Part shown: positions 1 to 5,725 of the stretch, piece after piece
How positions within the stretch are numbered: the stretch's first letter is position 1
Layout of the letters: each line of letters begins with the position of its first letter
Assembly (NCBI GenBank): GCA_029268325.1
Contig: JAJUGC010000139.1
Span: 1 to 6,204 of the forward strand
Direction: 5' to 3'
DNA from: Gammaproteobacteria bacterium
Lineage (GTDB): Bacteria > Pseudomonadota > Gammaproteobacteria > Pseudomonadales > Oleiphilaceae
DNA length: 6,204 nucleotides
The notes under the pieces: generated by a model
Seen by the model: only the letters and a program-made list of their open reading frames with translations
Databases searched by the model: none
Told to the model about the DNA's origin: nothing
Program-made: the position numbers and the translations under genes

Positions 1-33
1 ACGGTCGGAACGCTGACCGCCAGCTTTGGATAG
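1..33 (+). CDS. fliP: FliP C-terminal fragment (export gate protein), partial
   Basis: The first ten codons, in frame 1, read TVGTLTASFG and end at TAG (31-33). FliP proteins end in a similar short tail after their last membrane helix (a V-G-S/T-L-x-x-S-F pattern), and fliP normally lies directly upstream of fliQ. FliP forms, with FliQ and FliR, the helical export channel of the flagellar type III secretion apparatus in the inner membrane. Only the tail is present, so nothing can be said about the rest of the gene. The call rests on the tail pattern and on its position 9 bases before fliQ. Confidence 0.8.
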   Translation, partial: TVGTLTASFG

Positions 34-42
34 GGTTACCCC

Positions 43-312
43 ATGACCTCTGAACTCGCCATTTCGCTGATTTTCGATGCGGTCCTGAATATTACCCTGG
101 TGGTGGCCATCCTGATCGGCCCCGGCATGGTGGTGGGCCTCCTCGTCAGCATCTTCCAGGCCGCCACCCAGATCAACGAGCAGACCCTGACCTTCCTGCC
201 CCGCCTGCTGGTCACACTCGGCATGATCGTGTTCGCCGGCCCCTGGATCATCAAGCGCATCGTCGGCATGTTCGAAACCCTGTTTCTGATGATTCCCGGT
301 GCGATTGGATGA
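43..312 (+). CDS. fliQ: Flagellar export gate protein FliQ
   Basis: A complete 89-residue protein, the usual FliQ length. It has two hydrophobic segments, about residues 12-36 and 55-77. Between them is the highly conserved FliQ loop SIFQAATQINEQTLTF (36-51), followed by P53-R54. FliQ is a small membrane subunit (four copies in known structures) that wraps around the FliP/FliR core of the flagellar export gate. The ATG at 43 is preceded by AGGG (32-35) at a seven-base spacing, which supports this start. The stop codon overlaps the fliR start (ATGA), so translation of the two is probably coupled. Nothing looks unusual. Confidence 0.97.
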   Translation: MTSELAISLIFDAVLNITLVVAILIGPGMVVGLLVSIFQAATQINEQTLTFLPRLLVTLGMIVFAGPWIIKRIVGMFETLFLMIPGAIG

Positions 313-1097
313 GTCTGATTGAGCTAACCGGCGCAGAAATCACCTCATTGCTGGGCCGCCTGTGGTGGCCCTTTCTGCGTATTGGCGGCTTGCTGTGGGC
401 CATGCCCCTGTTCGGCGACCAGCTCACCGTCGTGCGGGTGCGGATCCTGCTGGCGCTGGTGCTCGCAGCCCTGATGGCGCCCATGCTGCCGGATATGCCG
501 GTGGTCGACCCCCTTTCCCTGTCCGCCTTCGTATTGGCTGCCGAGCAGATCCTGTTGGGGCTGCTCCTGGGCCTGATGCTGCACATGCTATTCACCGTCA
601 TGTCCCTGCTGGGGCAGATCCTGTCCCTGCAGATGGGGCTGGCGATGGGGATCATGAACGATCCCTCCAATGGCCAGGCGGTGCCCCTCATGGGGCAGTT
701 GCTGATCATGCTGGCCGCGTTCCTGTTTTTCATCTTCGACGGCCACCTGGTGGCCATCGATATTATTGTGGAGAGCTTTTTTACCTGGCCCCCCGGCCAG
801 TCCATCTATGCCCTGGAGCTCAGCCGCCTGTTGTCCCTGTTTGGCTGGGTGTTCGCCAGCGCCCTACTACTGGCCATTCCCGCGGTCATTGCCATGCTGA
901 TCGTCAACATGACCTTCGGCGTGATGAACCGTTCGGCGCCTAGCCTAAATATCTTTGCCCTGGGCTTTCCATTGAGCATGCTGATGGGCCTGGTCAGCCT
1001 GTTGCTGACCGTTGCCGGTGTGCCGGGCCTGTATAGTGAATTTACCGGCTATGTGCTGGATGAAATGCGGTCATTGGTCGGCGGAGGCGCGCCATGA
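309..1097 (+). CDS. fliR: Flagellar export gate protein FliR
   Basis: A complete 262-residue polytopic membrane protein, typical for FliR. Family hallmarks include LSLQMGLAMGIMNDP (105-119) with the following G122, and the C-terminal block TFGVMNRSAPSLNIFALGFP (202-221). Several long hydrophobic segments run from about residue 12 to residue 240. FliR is the single-copy subunit that completes the FliP5-FliQ4-FliR1 channel through which rod, hook and filament proteins are exported. The start ATG overlaps the fliQ stop by four bases and lacks a strong Shine-Dalgarno sequence, so translation likely depends on coupling to fliQ. The stop overlaps the flhB start in the same way. Confidence 0.97.
   Translation: MSLIELTGAEITSLLGRLWWPFLRIGGLLWAMPLFGDQLTVVRVRILLALVLAALMAPMLPDMPVVDPLSLSAFVLAAEQILLGLLLGLMLHMLFTVMSLLGQILSLQMGLAMGIMNDPSNGQAVPLMGQLLIMLAAFLFFIFDGHLVAIDIIVESFFTWPPGQSIYALELSRLLSLFGWVFASALLLAIPAVIAMLIVNMTFGVMNRSAPSLNIFALGFPLSMLMGLVSLLLTVAGVPGLYSEFTGYVLDEMRSLVGGGAP
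1083..1087 (+). promoter_or_regulatory. Strong ribosome binding site of flhB
   Basis: GGAGG sits in the last codons of fliR, six bases before the ATG at 1094. It fixes the flhB start and contrasts with the weak sites of fliR and the motY-like gene. Confidence 0.75.
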
Positions 1098-2221
1098 GCG
1101 ACAACAACAGCGCCCAGGACAAATCCGAAAAGCCCAGTGAACAGCGATTACGCAAGGCCCGGGAGGAGGGCCAGGTTGCCCGTTCCCGGGAACTGCAAAG
1201 TGCCATGCTGGTGCTTGCCGGCGGCCTATTGCTGACGGTCACGTCGTTTCTGGAAGAGTTCAGCCAAAGCCTGATGCAACAGCACTTCCGCCTGGATCGC
1301 CAGGCCGCGACCGATCCGAACCTGATGTTCAGTTACCTGGGCGGCGCCCTGGAACTGGCCCTGGCGACCTTTCTACCCTTTTTCCTGGTGCTGTGGTGCG
1401 CCGGTCTTTTGTCCGGCATGATCCCGGGCGGCTGGCTGATTTCCAGCAAGGCGGTCCAGCCCCAGTTCAAGCGCATGAACCCCCTGTCCGGCCTGAAACG
1501 CATGTTCTCCGCCCAAAGCCTGGTGGAACTGGGCAAGTCCCTGCTCAAAGTCAGCCTGCTGTTCGGGATCATGGTCGGGCTGATCTGGAACAACGCCCAG
1601 GATCTGATCAAGCTGAACCAGTTACCGGTATCGGTTGCGCTTGCCAAGGGCACCCGGCTTTTGGCCGGTGGAGCCATCTTGCTGGGGCTGGCGCTGCTGT
1701 TTATCGCCATCCTCGACACCCCCTACCAACGCTGGTCCATGCTAAAGAAGCTGCGCATGACCAAGCAGGAGGTCAAAGAGGAGCATAAGAACACGGAAGG
1801 ACGCCCCGAAATCAAGCGGCGCATCCGTGAGTTGCAAATGCAGATGTCCCGCCAGCGGATTGATCAGCGGGTTCCGGAAGCGGACGTAGTAATCACCAAC
1901 CCGACCCACTATGCGGTGGCGATCCGCTATGCGCCGGACCTGGCAGAAGCCCCTTACGTGATTGCCAAAGGCGTGGACCAACTGGCCCTGCGCATCCGTG
2001 AAGTGGCCGGCCAGCACCAGAAAACCGTCCTGGAAATACCCGAACTGGCCAGGGCCGTCTATCATTCTACGCGGGTCGACCAGGAAATTCCGGCGGGCCT
2101 GTACAACGCCGTTGCCCACGTCCTGATGTACGTGATGCAACTCAACGCCTACAAAGCCGGTAAAGCGCAGCAGCCCGCTCCGCTGCCCAGTTTCCAGATT
2201 CCTGATTCACTTAAACGATAG
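1094..2221 (+). CDS. flhB: Flagellar export switch protein FlhB
   Basis: A complete 375-residue protein (the Salmonella protein is about 383). The N-terminus has the conserved cytoplasmic lead-in SEKPSEQRLRKAREEGQVAR (11-30). Four membrane segments follow at about 35-53, 83-110, 145-165 and 186-207, then a charged linker (about 215-260) and the cytoplasmic domain. The autocleavage motif NPTH is at 269-272, so N269-P270 is the predicted cleavage site and matches the Salmonella residue numbering. FlhB switches the export machine from rod/hook to filament substrates when FliK reports hook length. The start is well supported: GGAGG (1083-1087) lies six bases before the ATG, inside the end of fliR. 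All motifs look functional. Confidence 0.97.
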   Translation: MSDNNSAQDKSEKPSEQRLRKAREEGQVARSRELQSAMLVLAGGLLLTVTSFLEEFSQSLMQQHFRLDRQAATDPNLMFSYLGGALELALATFLPFFLVLWCAGLLSGMIPGGWLISSKAVQPQFKRMNPLSGLKRMFSAQSLVELGKSLLKVSLLFGIMVGLIWNNAQDLIKLNQLPVSVALAKGTRLLAGGAILLGLALLFIAILDTPYQRWSMLKKLRMTKQEVKEEHKNTEGRPEIKRRIRELQMQMSRQRIDQRVPEADVVITNPTHYAVAIRYAPDLAEAPYVIAKGVDQLALRIREVAGQHQKTVLEIPELARAVYHSTRVDQEIPAGLYNAVAHVLMYVMQLNAYKAGKAQQPAPLPSFQIPDSLKR

Positions 2222-2231
2222 GTAAGCACAG

Positions 2232-4298
2232 GTGAAGTTCTCGTTTTTCAGCTCGTACACTGCCATTCCGGTGTTTCTCATGGCCCTGCTGGCCATGCTG
2301 ATCCTGCCGCTGTCACCCTGGCTGTTGGACGCCCTGTTCACGTTCAATATCGTGCTGGCGATTATGATCCTGCTGGTGGCGGTATCCGCCAAACGGCCCC
2401 TGGACTTTTCCGTGTTCCCGACGGTGCTGCTGATTGCCACCCTGATGCGGCTGGCCCTGAACGTAGCCTCTACCCGGGTCGTGCTCCTGGAAGGCCATAA
2501 CGGGCCCCATGCCGCCGGTCAGGTGATTCAGTCCTTCGGTGAGGTGGTCATCGGCGGCAACTATGTGGTGGGCCTGGTGGTGTTCATCATCCTGATGATC
2601 ATCAACTTCGTGGTGATCACCAAAGGTGGTGAGCGGATTTCCGAAGTCTCCGCCCGCTTTACCCTGGACGCCCTGCCCGGCAAGCAGATGGCCATCGACG
2701 CCGACCTCAACTCCGGCAGCATCGACCAAAACCAGGCCCGCCAACGCCGCCAGGAAGTGGCCCGGGAAGCCGATTTCTACGGGGCCATGGACGGTGCTTC
2801 CAAATTCGTGCGTGGTGACGCCATTGCCGGCCTGCTGGTTCTGGTGATCAACCTGCTGGGCGGTTTCGCCATCGGTGTCTTTATCCATGACTTGAGCGCC
2901 AGCGAGGCCTTCCAGGTCTTTACCCTGCTGACCATCGGGGACGGCCTGGTGGCCCAGATCCCGGCCCTGCTGCTGGCTACAGCCGCCGCTATTATCGTTA
3001 CCCGCATCAACGACGAAGCGGACATGTCCGACCAGGTCCAGCAGCAATTGCTGGCCTCCCCCAAGGCCATTGCTACCGCCGCGGTGGTGATGGCGGTTCT
3101 GGGGCTGATTCCCGGCATGCCCGCGCTGGCCTTCCTGAGCTTCGCTGCCGTTTTAGGGGGCGTGGCTTGGTACCAGGCCCGGACTCTGCCTAGCGAAGCC
3201 CCTGCCGAAGCCCAGGAAGAGCTGACCGAGTTCCTGCAAAAGGAAGCCCCGCTAACCTGGCATGAGTTGCCCTATGTGGACAAGCTCAAGCTGGAACTGG
3301 GTTACCGCCTGGTCCCTCTGGCGGATGTGGAACAAAAAGCGGAACTGCCGGCCCGGATCCGCGGTATCCGCAAGACCTTGTCAGAGCAGTTCGGCTTTCT
3401 GCTGCCGGAAGTACGCATCCGCGACAACCTGCAGCTCAAGCCCACGGAGTACCGGATCAAGCTCGACGGGGTGACCATTGCCTCGGGATCGACCGATCCG
3501 GAGAAGCTGCTCGCCATTGAAAGCGGCGAGGTCTACGGCAAGCTGGATGGGGAGCTGGTGAAGGAGCCCGCCTATCAGATGGATGCCGTGGCCATTGCCC
3601 CGGACCAGAAATCCCGTGCCCTCAACCTCGGCTATTCGGTGGTGGACAGCGCCACGGTGATCGCCACCCACGTGGGCAAGGCCATGCGGGATCATCTGGA
3701 TGAAATATTTAGCCACGATGATGTCATTGCCCTGGGGGAGCGTCTTAAGAACTGCTCTGAGAAACTGGCGGAATCCTTAAACGCACAGCTCACGCCCATC
3801 CAGCAGCTACGGGTCTTCCGCCAGCTGCTGGCGGAACAGGTGAGCCTGGCCGATATCCAGAATATCGCCACCACCTTGGTGGACAGCGTGGAAATCACCA
3901 AAAACCCGGTGCTTTTGGCCGCCGATGTGCGCTGCGCCTTGAAGCGCAGCCTGATCCGCCAGGCGGTGGGCGAGCGCGACACGCTGAATGCGGTGACCCT
4001 GACCGACGAACTGGAGCAAACCCTGCTGAAAGCCCTGCAACAGGCCCAGCAAGGGGGCAAAGTGGCCCTGGACAGCTTCCCGGTGGATCCCAACCTGCTG
4101 GCCAAGCTGCAACATGCCATGCCCCAGATCAAAAGCGCCATGAAAGGCCAGGGACATTCGCCGGTTCTGCTGGTCGTACCGCAGTTGCGTCCACAACTGG
4201 CACGCTATGCCCGCACCTTCGCCCGGGGCCTGAAGGTGTTCTCGTATAACGAAGTGCCGGAGCATATGCATATTGATGTGGTGGGCACCCTGGGCTAG
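2232..4298 (+). CDS. flhA: Flagellar export gate/docking protein FlhA
   Basis: A complete 688-residue FHIPEP-family protein, close to the usual 690-700. The N-terminal half holds about eight membrane segments (first at about 12-35, last at about 283-315). The conserved block RLALNVASTR is at 73-82, and the FHIPEP signature RISEVSARFTLDALPGKQM is at 135-153. KFVRGDAIAG follows at 191-200; D196 corresponds, by a constant offset of 12, to Asp208 of the Salmonella/E. coli protein, a conserved residue implicated in proton-driven export. A variable linker (about 318-340) leads to the cytoplasmic domain that forms the nonameric ring and binds chaperone-filament protein complexes. The start is GTG at 2232: upstream there is only AGG (2220-2222), and the next in-frame ATG (2280) would remove part of the first membrane helix. 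It lies ten bases after flhB in the same operon. Confidence 0.97.
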   Translation: MKFSFFSSYTAIPVFLMALLAMLILPLSPWLLDALFTFNIVLAIMILLVAVSAKRPLDFSVFPTVLLIATLMRLALNVASTRVVLLEGHNGPHAAGQVIQSFGEVVIGGNYVVGLVVFIILMIINFVVITKGGERISEVSARFTLDALPGKQMAIDADLNSGSIDQNQARQRRQEVAREADFYGAMDGASKFVRGDAIAGLLVLVINLLGGFAIGVFIHDLSASEAFQVFTLLTIGDGLVAQIPALLLATAAAIIVTRINDEADMSDQVQQQLLASPKAIATAAVVMAVLGLIPGMPALAFLSFAAVLGGVAWYQARTLPSEAPAEAQEELTEFLQKEAPLTWHELPYVDKLKLELGYRLVPLADVEQKAELPARIRGIRKTLSEQFGFLLPEVRIRDNLQLKPTEYRIKLDGVTIASGSTDPEKLLAIESGEVYGKLDGELVKEPAYQMDAVAIAPDQKSRALNLGYSVVDSATVIATHVGKAMRDHLDEIFSHDDVIALGERLKNCSEKLAESLNAQLTPIQQLRVFRQLLAEQVSLADIQNIATTLVDSVEITKNPVLLAADVRCALKRSLIRQAVGERDTLNAVTLTDELEQTLLKALQQAQQGGKVALDSFPVDPNLLAKLQHAMPQIKSAMKGQGHSPVLLVVPQLRPQLARYARTFARGLKVFSYNEVPEHMHIDVVGTLG

Positions 4299-4385
4299 GA
4301 GGCGCCCTCAGAGGAGTTACCGCAGGTGGTACGGGCTCACCATTGGCGTTTTTGGTAAATAGCGTCTAACCTGAAAAGGCGCTTG

Positions 4386-4398
4386 GGAACTAAGTTCC
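4386..4398. repeat. Perfect 13-base palindrome GGAACT-A-AGTTCC
   Basis: Six-base arms flank a single central A, read directly from the sequence. A G/T wobble outside (4385/4399) could extend an RNA stem by one pair. No T-run follows, so a terminator role is unlikely. An operator is possible but unproven. Confidence 0.5.
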
Positions 4399-4459
4399 TG
4401 ACAAGACTTACACTATGTATCTGATCAGCTACAAAAAAACAGGCTTGCACAACAACATT

Positions 4460-4472
4460 GGCTTGCCAAGCC
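4460..4472. repeat. Perfect 13-base palindrome GGCTTG-C-CAAGCC
   Basis: Six-base arms flank a single central C. The left arm GGCTTG also occurs 18 bases upstream at 4442-4447, next to the A-run 4433-4439. On the - strand this gives GGCTTG...CAAGCC followed by T-rich sequence, a terminator-like shape, although no - strand gene is present to need it. It lies directly upstream of the possible riboswitch promoter, where a regulator site would also be sensible. Confidence 0.45.
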
Positions 4473-4488
4473 GAGGCTGTTTAACCTT

Positions 4489-4494
4489 TACTAT
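4489..4494 (+). promoter_or_regulatory. Possible -10 element for the riboswitch-motY transcript
   Basis: TACTAT in the context TTTACTATAGG resembles a sigma-70 -10 box. It would place the transcript start near 4500, a few bases before the aptamer's first paired base (4509), which is the layout expected for a riboswitch leader. The best -35 match, TTGCCA (4463-4468), is 20 bases away, longer than the ideal 17. Activator dependence or a wrong assignment are both possible. Confidence 0.3.
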
Positions 4495-4508
4495 AGGACG
4501 ATGTGACT

Positions 4509-4604
4509 TAGCTAGAAAAAGGCAAACCACTGCGAAAGCGTGGGACGCAAAGCTTCCGATCTAATGGGGAAGTCTACCCAACGATAGCGGGGCCGCCGGG
4601 GCTA
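4509..4604 (+). ncRNA. Cyclic di-GMP class I (GEMM-I) riboswitch aptamer
   Basis: The conserved GEMM-I core is plainly present: GGCAAACC (4521-4528), a hairpin capped by a GAAA tetraloop (4534-4537), GGGACGCAAAGC (4542-4553), CUAA (4561-4564) of the tetraloop-receptor helix with a UGGG/CCCA stem, and AUAGCGGGG (4584-4592). Using the Vibrio cholerae Vc2 aptamer as reference, the ligand-contact positions map to G20 = 4521, A47 = 4549 and C92 = 4596, with the closing pair G14-C93 = 4515-4597. All are the expected bases. G at position 20 favours c-di-GMP over the cGAMP-responding A20 variants. The outer helix P1 can be formed by UAGCU (4509-4513) with GGCUA (4600-4604). The P1b hairpin carries an extra U (4531). 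The RNA would lie in the 5' leader of the motY-like gene and the sigma-54 regulator. Whether ligand binding turns expression on or off cannot be read from the sequence. Confidence 0.95.
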
Positions 4605-4629
4605 GGATATCAAGTATGCTTCACCGTAG

Positions 4630-4646
4630 AACTGACACTGTCAGTT
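4630..4646. repeat. Perfect 17-base palindrome AACTGACA-C-TGTCAGTT
   Basis: Eight-base arms flank a central C, 26 bases downstream of the aptamer. As RNA it would make a seven-pair hairpin with a three-base loop, mutually exclusive with pairing of 4626-4630 to 4651-4655 only at its outermost base. It may be part of the expression platform, or a DNA operator. Confidence 0.55.
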
Positions 4647-4744
4647 TCTATCTACCTCGATATCACCCCCCCTTTGAAATGAGCAGGCCATTCCTTGTGG
4701 GATGCCGGTAGGCTTTGTGTGCGTTAAAAAACCGATTTTGTGAA

Positions 4745-4757
4745 TGGTGTCACACCA
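4745..4757. repeat. Perfect 13-base palindrome TGGTGT-C-ACACCA
   Basis: Six-base arms flank a central C, about 80 bases before the motY-like start. It is a short RNA hairpin or protein-binding site. Its sequence is unrelated to the other palindromes in this gap. Confidence 0.45.
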
Positions 4758-4815
4758 ATAATGATACCAAAGTCAAAATTCCAACTACATTTCTTACTGT
4801 CTTGGTCGGCTATTT

Positions 4816-4821
4816 AGGAAT
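4816..4821 (+). promoter_or_regulatory. Weak, distant Shine-Dalgarno candidate for the motY-like gene
   Basis: AGGAAT is the only purine-rich match upstream of the ATG at 4837, but AGGAA ends 16 bases away, longer than the usual 5-9. The later in-frame ATG at 4870 has no site at all. Poor initiation, or a structure that brings the site closer, would fit a translationally controlled leader. Confidence 0.3.
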
Positions 4822-4836
4822 AACCAAATCAATAAC

Positions 4837-5724
4837 ATGCACCACGAACACTCATCGACCACTTCCAACATGCCCCGTCGGCTGCGCTTCGTCGCTGCCG
4901 GTCTGATCGGTGTGCTGACCGCCGCCCTGCACGGGCCGGTCCTGAGCGCGCCCTCCACCGTGACCGTGGCGATGGATCAAGTGCTCTGGTTATATGCAGG
5001 CGACGCTTTCCGCTGCGAACTTAAACTGCCGGTGGAAGATTTCGGAACATTGAGTTTTGTCCATGAGGCGGGACACGAGCTCCAGTTCCGTGTCGATACC
5101 ATCATGAGCCCGGGAGCGGCACCGGCGGTCTCCCTGGAAAGTTCCCCCTGGCGCCAAGCGCCGGCCCAGGCGGCCATGCCTTTAAAACCGAACGCCCAAG
5201 GGCTGGCTCTGGACAGTGAAGCCACCCGCCAGTTGCTGGCCGCCCTGTATCAACGCTTCTGGTTCGGTGTCCACTTGGACCGCATCAAGCTCAAAGTACC
5301 CACCGTGCATTGGGAAGCCCGGGCCGATGAGTTTCAACAATGTCAGGCAGGCCTTTCGCCACTCTCCATTGCCCAGGCCCGTGACCGGACACTGTTTTAC
5401 AAGCAGGGACAACGAGCCCTGTCTACCGAACAACTCCAGGAGCTGGCCAACATGGCCCGCTATATCGCCCTGGACCCCCAGGTCTCCCGCGTGTTGGTCG
5501 ACAGCTATACCGACAACACCGGCTCCTACCTGGGTAACCTGCAACTGTCGCGGGAGCGGGCGGCCGACGTAGCCGCTGCCCTGCGCGAATTCGGCGTTCC
5601 CGCCAAGCTCATTGAACACAGGGCCCATGGCGAACGCTATCCATCAGCGAATAACGCAACACCTGAAGGGCGGGATCTCAATCGACGAGTGACCCTTCGG
5701 ATAATCAGGAAGAATGGGAAGTAA
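4837..5724 (+). CDS. motY: MotY-like flagellar motor T-ring protein (OmpA C-terminal domain)
   Basis: A 295-residue exported protein; Vibrio MotY is about the same size. A signal peptide is visible: basic RRLR (14-17), a hydrophobic core (about 18-35) and a plausible cleavage after LSA (36-38). Residues about 40-180 form a MotY-type N-terminal region (W51, FRCELKLPVEDFG at 58-70, SPWR at 103-106) that in Vibrio binds the basal body and stator. C60 and C169 could form the disulfide known in MotY. Residues about 185-290 are an OmpA-like peptidoglycan-binding domain: DSYTDNTGS (222-230), LSRERA (237-242), NNATPEGRDLNRRV (272-285). MotY recruits and anchors stators in the periplasm. The start is uncertain: ATG 4837 has only a distant AGGAA, and ATG 4870 (M12) would give a shorter, more typical signal peptide but lacks a ribosome site. 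It follows a c-di-GMP riboswitch and precedes the regulator gene by one base. The family call is firm; motY rather than another OmpA-domain motor protein is inferred. Confidence 0.83.
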   Translation: MHHEHSSTTSNMPRRLRFVAAGLIGVLTAALHGPVLSAPSTVTVAMDQVLWLYAGDAFRCELKLPVEDFGTLSFVHEAGHELQFRVDTIMSPGAAPAVSLESSPWRQAPAQAAMPLKPNAQGLALDSEATRQLLAALYQRFWFGVHLDRIKLKVPTVHWEARADEFQQCQAGLSPLSIAQARDRTLFYKQGQRALSTEQLQELANMARYIALDPQVSRVLVDSYTDNTGSYLGNLQLSRERAADVAAALREFGVPAKLIEHRAHGERYPSANNATPEGRDLNRRVTLRIIRKNGK

Positions 5725-5725
5725 A

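Larger units (their letters stand above)
4299..4508 (+). other. Intergenic region after flhA, no gene seen
   Basis: This stretch between the flhA stop and the riboswitch is visibly less G+C-rich than the flanking genes and has no credible open reading frame. I see no convincing intrinsic terminator for the export operon. GAGG-CGC-CCTC just after the stop and GGTG(4325-4328)/CACC(4338-4341) can form only four-pair stems, and the nearest run of five T residues (4349-4353) is seven bases away from the second. It contains two perfect palindromes (4386-4398 and 4460-4472) and an A-run (4433-4439). Confidence 0.6.
4605..4836 (+). promoter_or_regulatory. Riboswitch leader / putative expression platform
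   Basis: These 232 bases between aptamer and ATG contain no credible gene and are A+T-rich. They can fold into nested hairpins: GATATC (4606-4611) with GATATC (4659-4664), GTAGA (4626-4630) with TCTAC (4651-4655), or a competing perfect inner stem at 4630-4646. No stem is followed by a clear T-run, so an intrinsic-terminator platform is not obvious. ATTCCT (4690-4695) is complementary to AGGAAT (4816-4821), the only Shine-Dalgarno-like sequence near the start. The switching mechanism is therefore undecided: translational, Rho-dependent, or a terminator I cannot recognise. Confidence 0.45.

Noticed and set aside
2372..2379. GCTGGTGG, identical to the E. coli Chi octamer
   Set aside because: It arises from ordinary Leu-Leu-Val codons in flhA. 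A single copy in 6 kb has no meaning without genome-wide statistics.
2313..3047. Long open frame on the - strand inside flhA (244 codons)
   Set aside because: It is a shadow of the flhA codon pattern in G+C-rich DNA. Its translation is rich in Gly, Gln and His with no domain, and the + strand frame is an intact FlhA.
4325..4353. Possible terminator of the export operon: GGTG/CACC stem then TTTTT
   Set aside because: The stem has only four pairs with a nine-base loop, and the T-run starts seven bases after it, so it does not fit an intrinsic terminator.
4433..4472. Terminator-like hairpin plus T-run on the - strand
   Set aside because: GGCTTG...CAAGCC followed by T-rich sequence is visible on the - strand, but no - strand gene exists in the window. 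The stem is also explained by the perfect palindrome at 4460-4472.
4521..4521. Possible cGAMP-type (A20) GEMM-I variant
   Set aside because: Anchoring on the tetraloop and GGGACGCAAAG core gives G, not A, at position 20. The adenines are at 4520 and upstream, corresponding to positions 19 and below.
4699..4714. Sigma-54 promoter-like spacing GG (4700-4701), ten bases, GC (4712-4713)
   Set aside because: Only the GG, the GC and one flanking base match the consensus. It lies downstream of the riboswitch, so using it would bypass the aptamer. Chance matches at this level are frequent.
4715..4906. 63-codon open frame starting TTG and running into the motY-like gene
   Set aside because: It has no ribosome site, no recognisable composition or motif, and it overlaps the MotY-like start in another frame. 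Its length is expected by chance.
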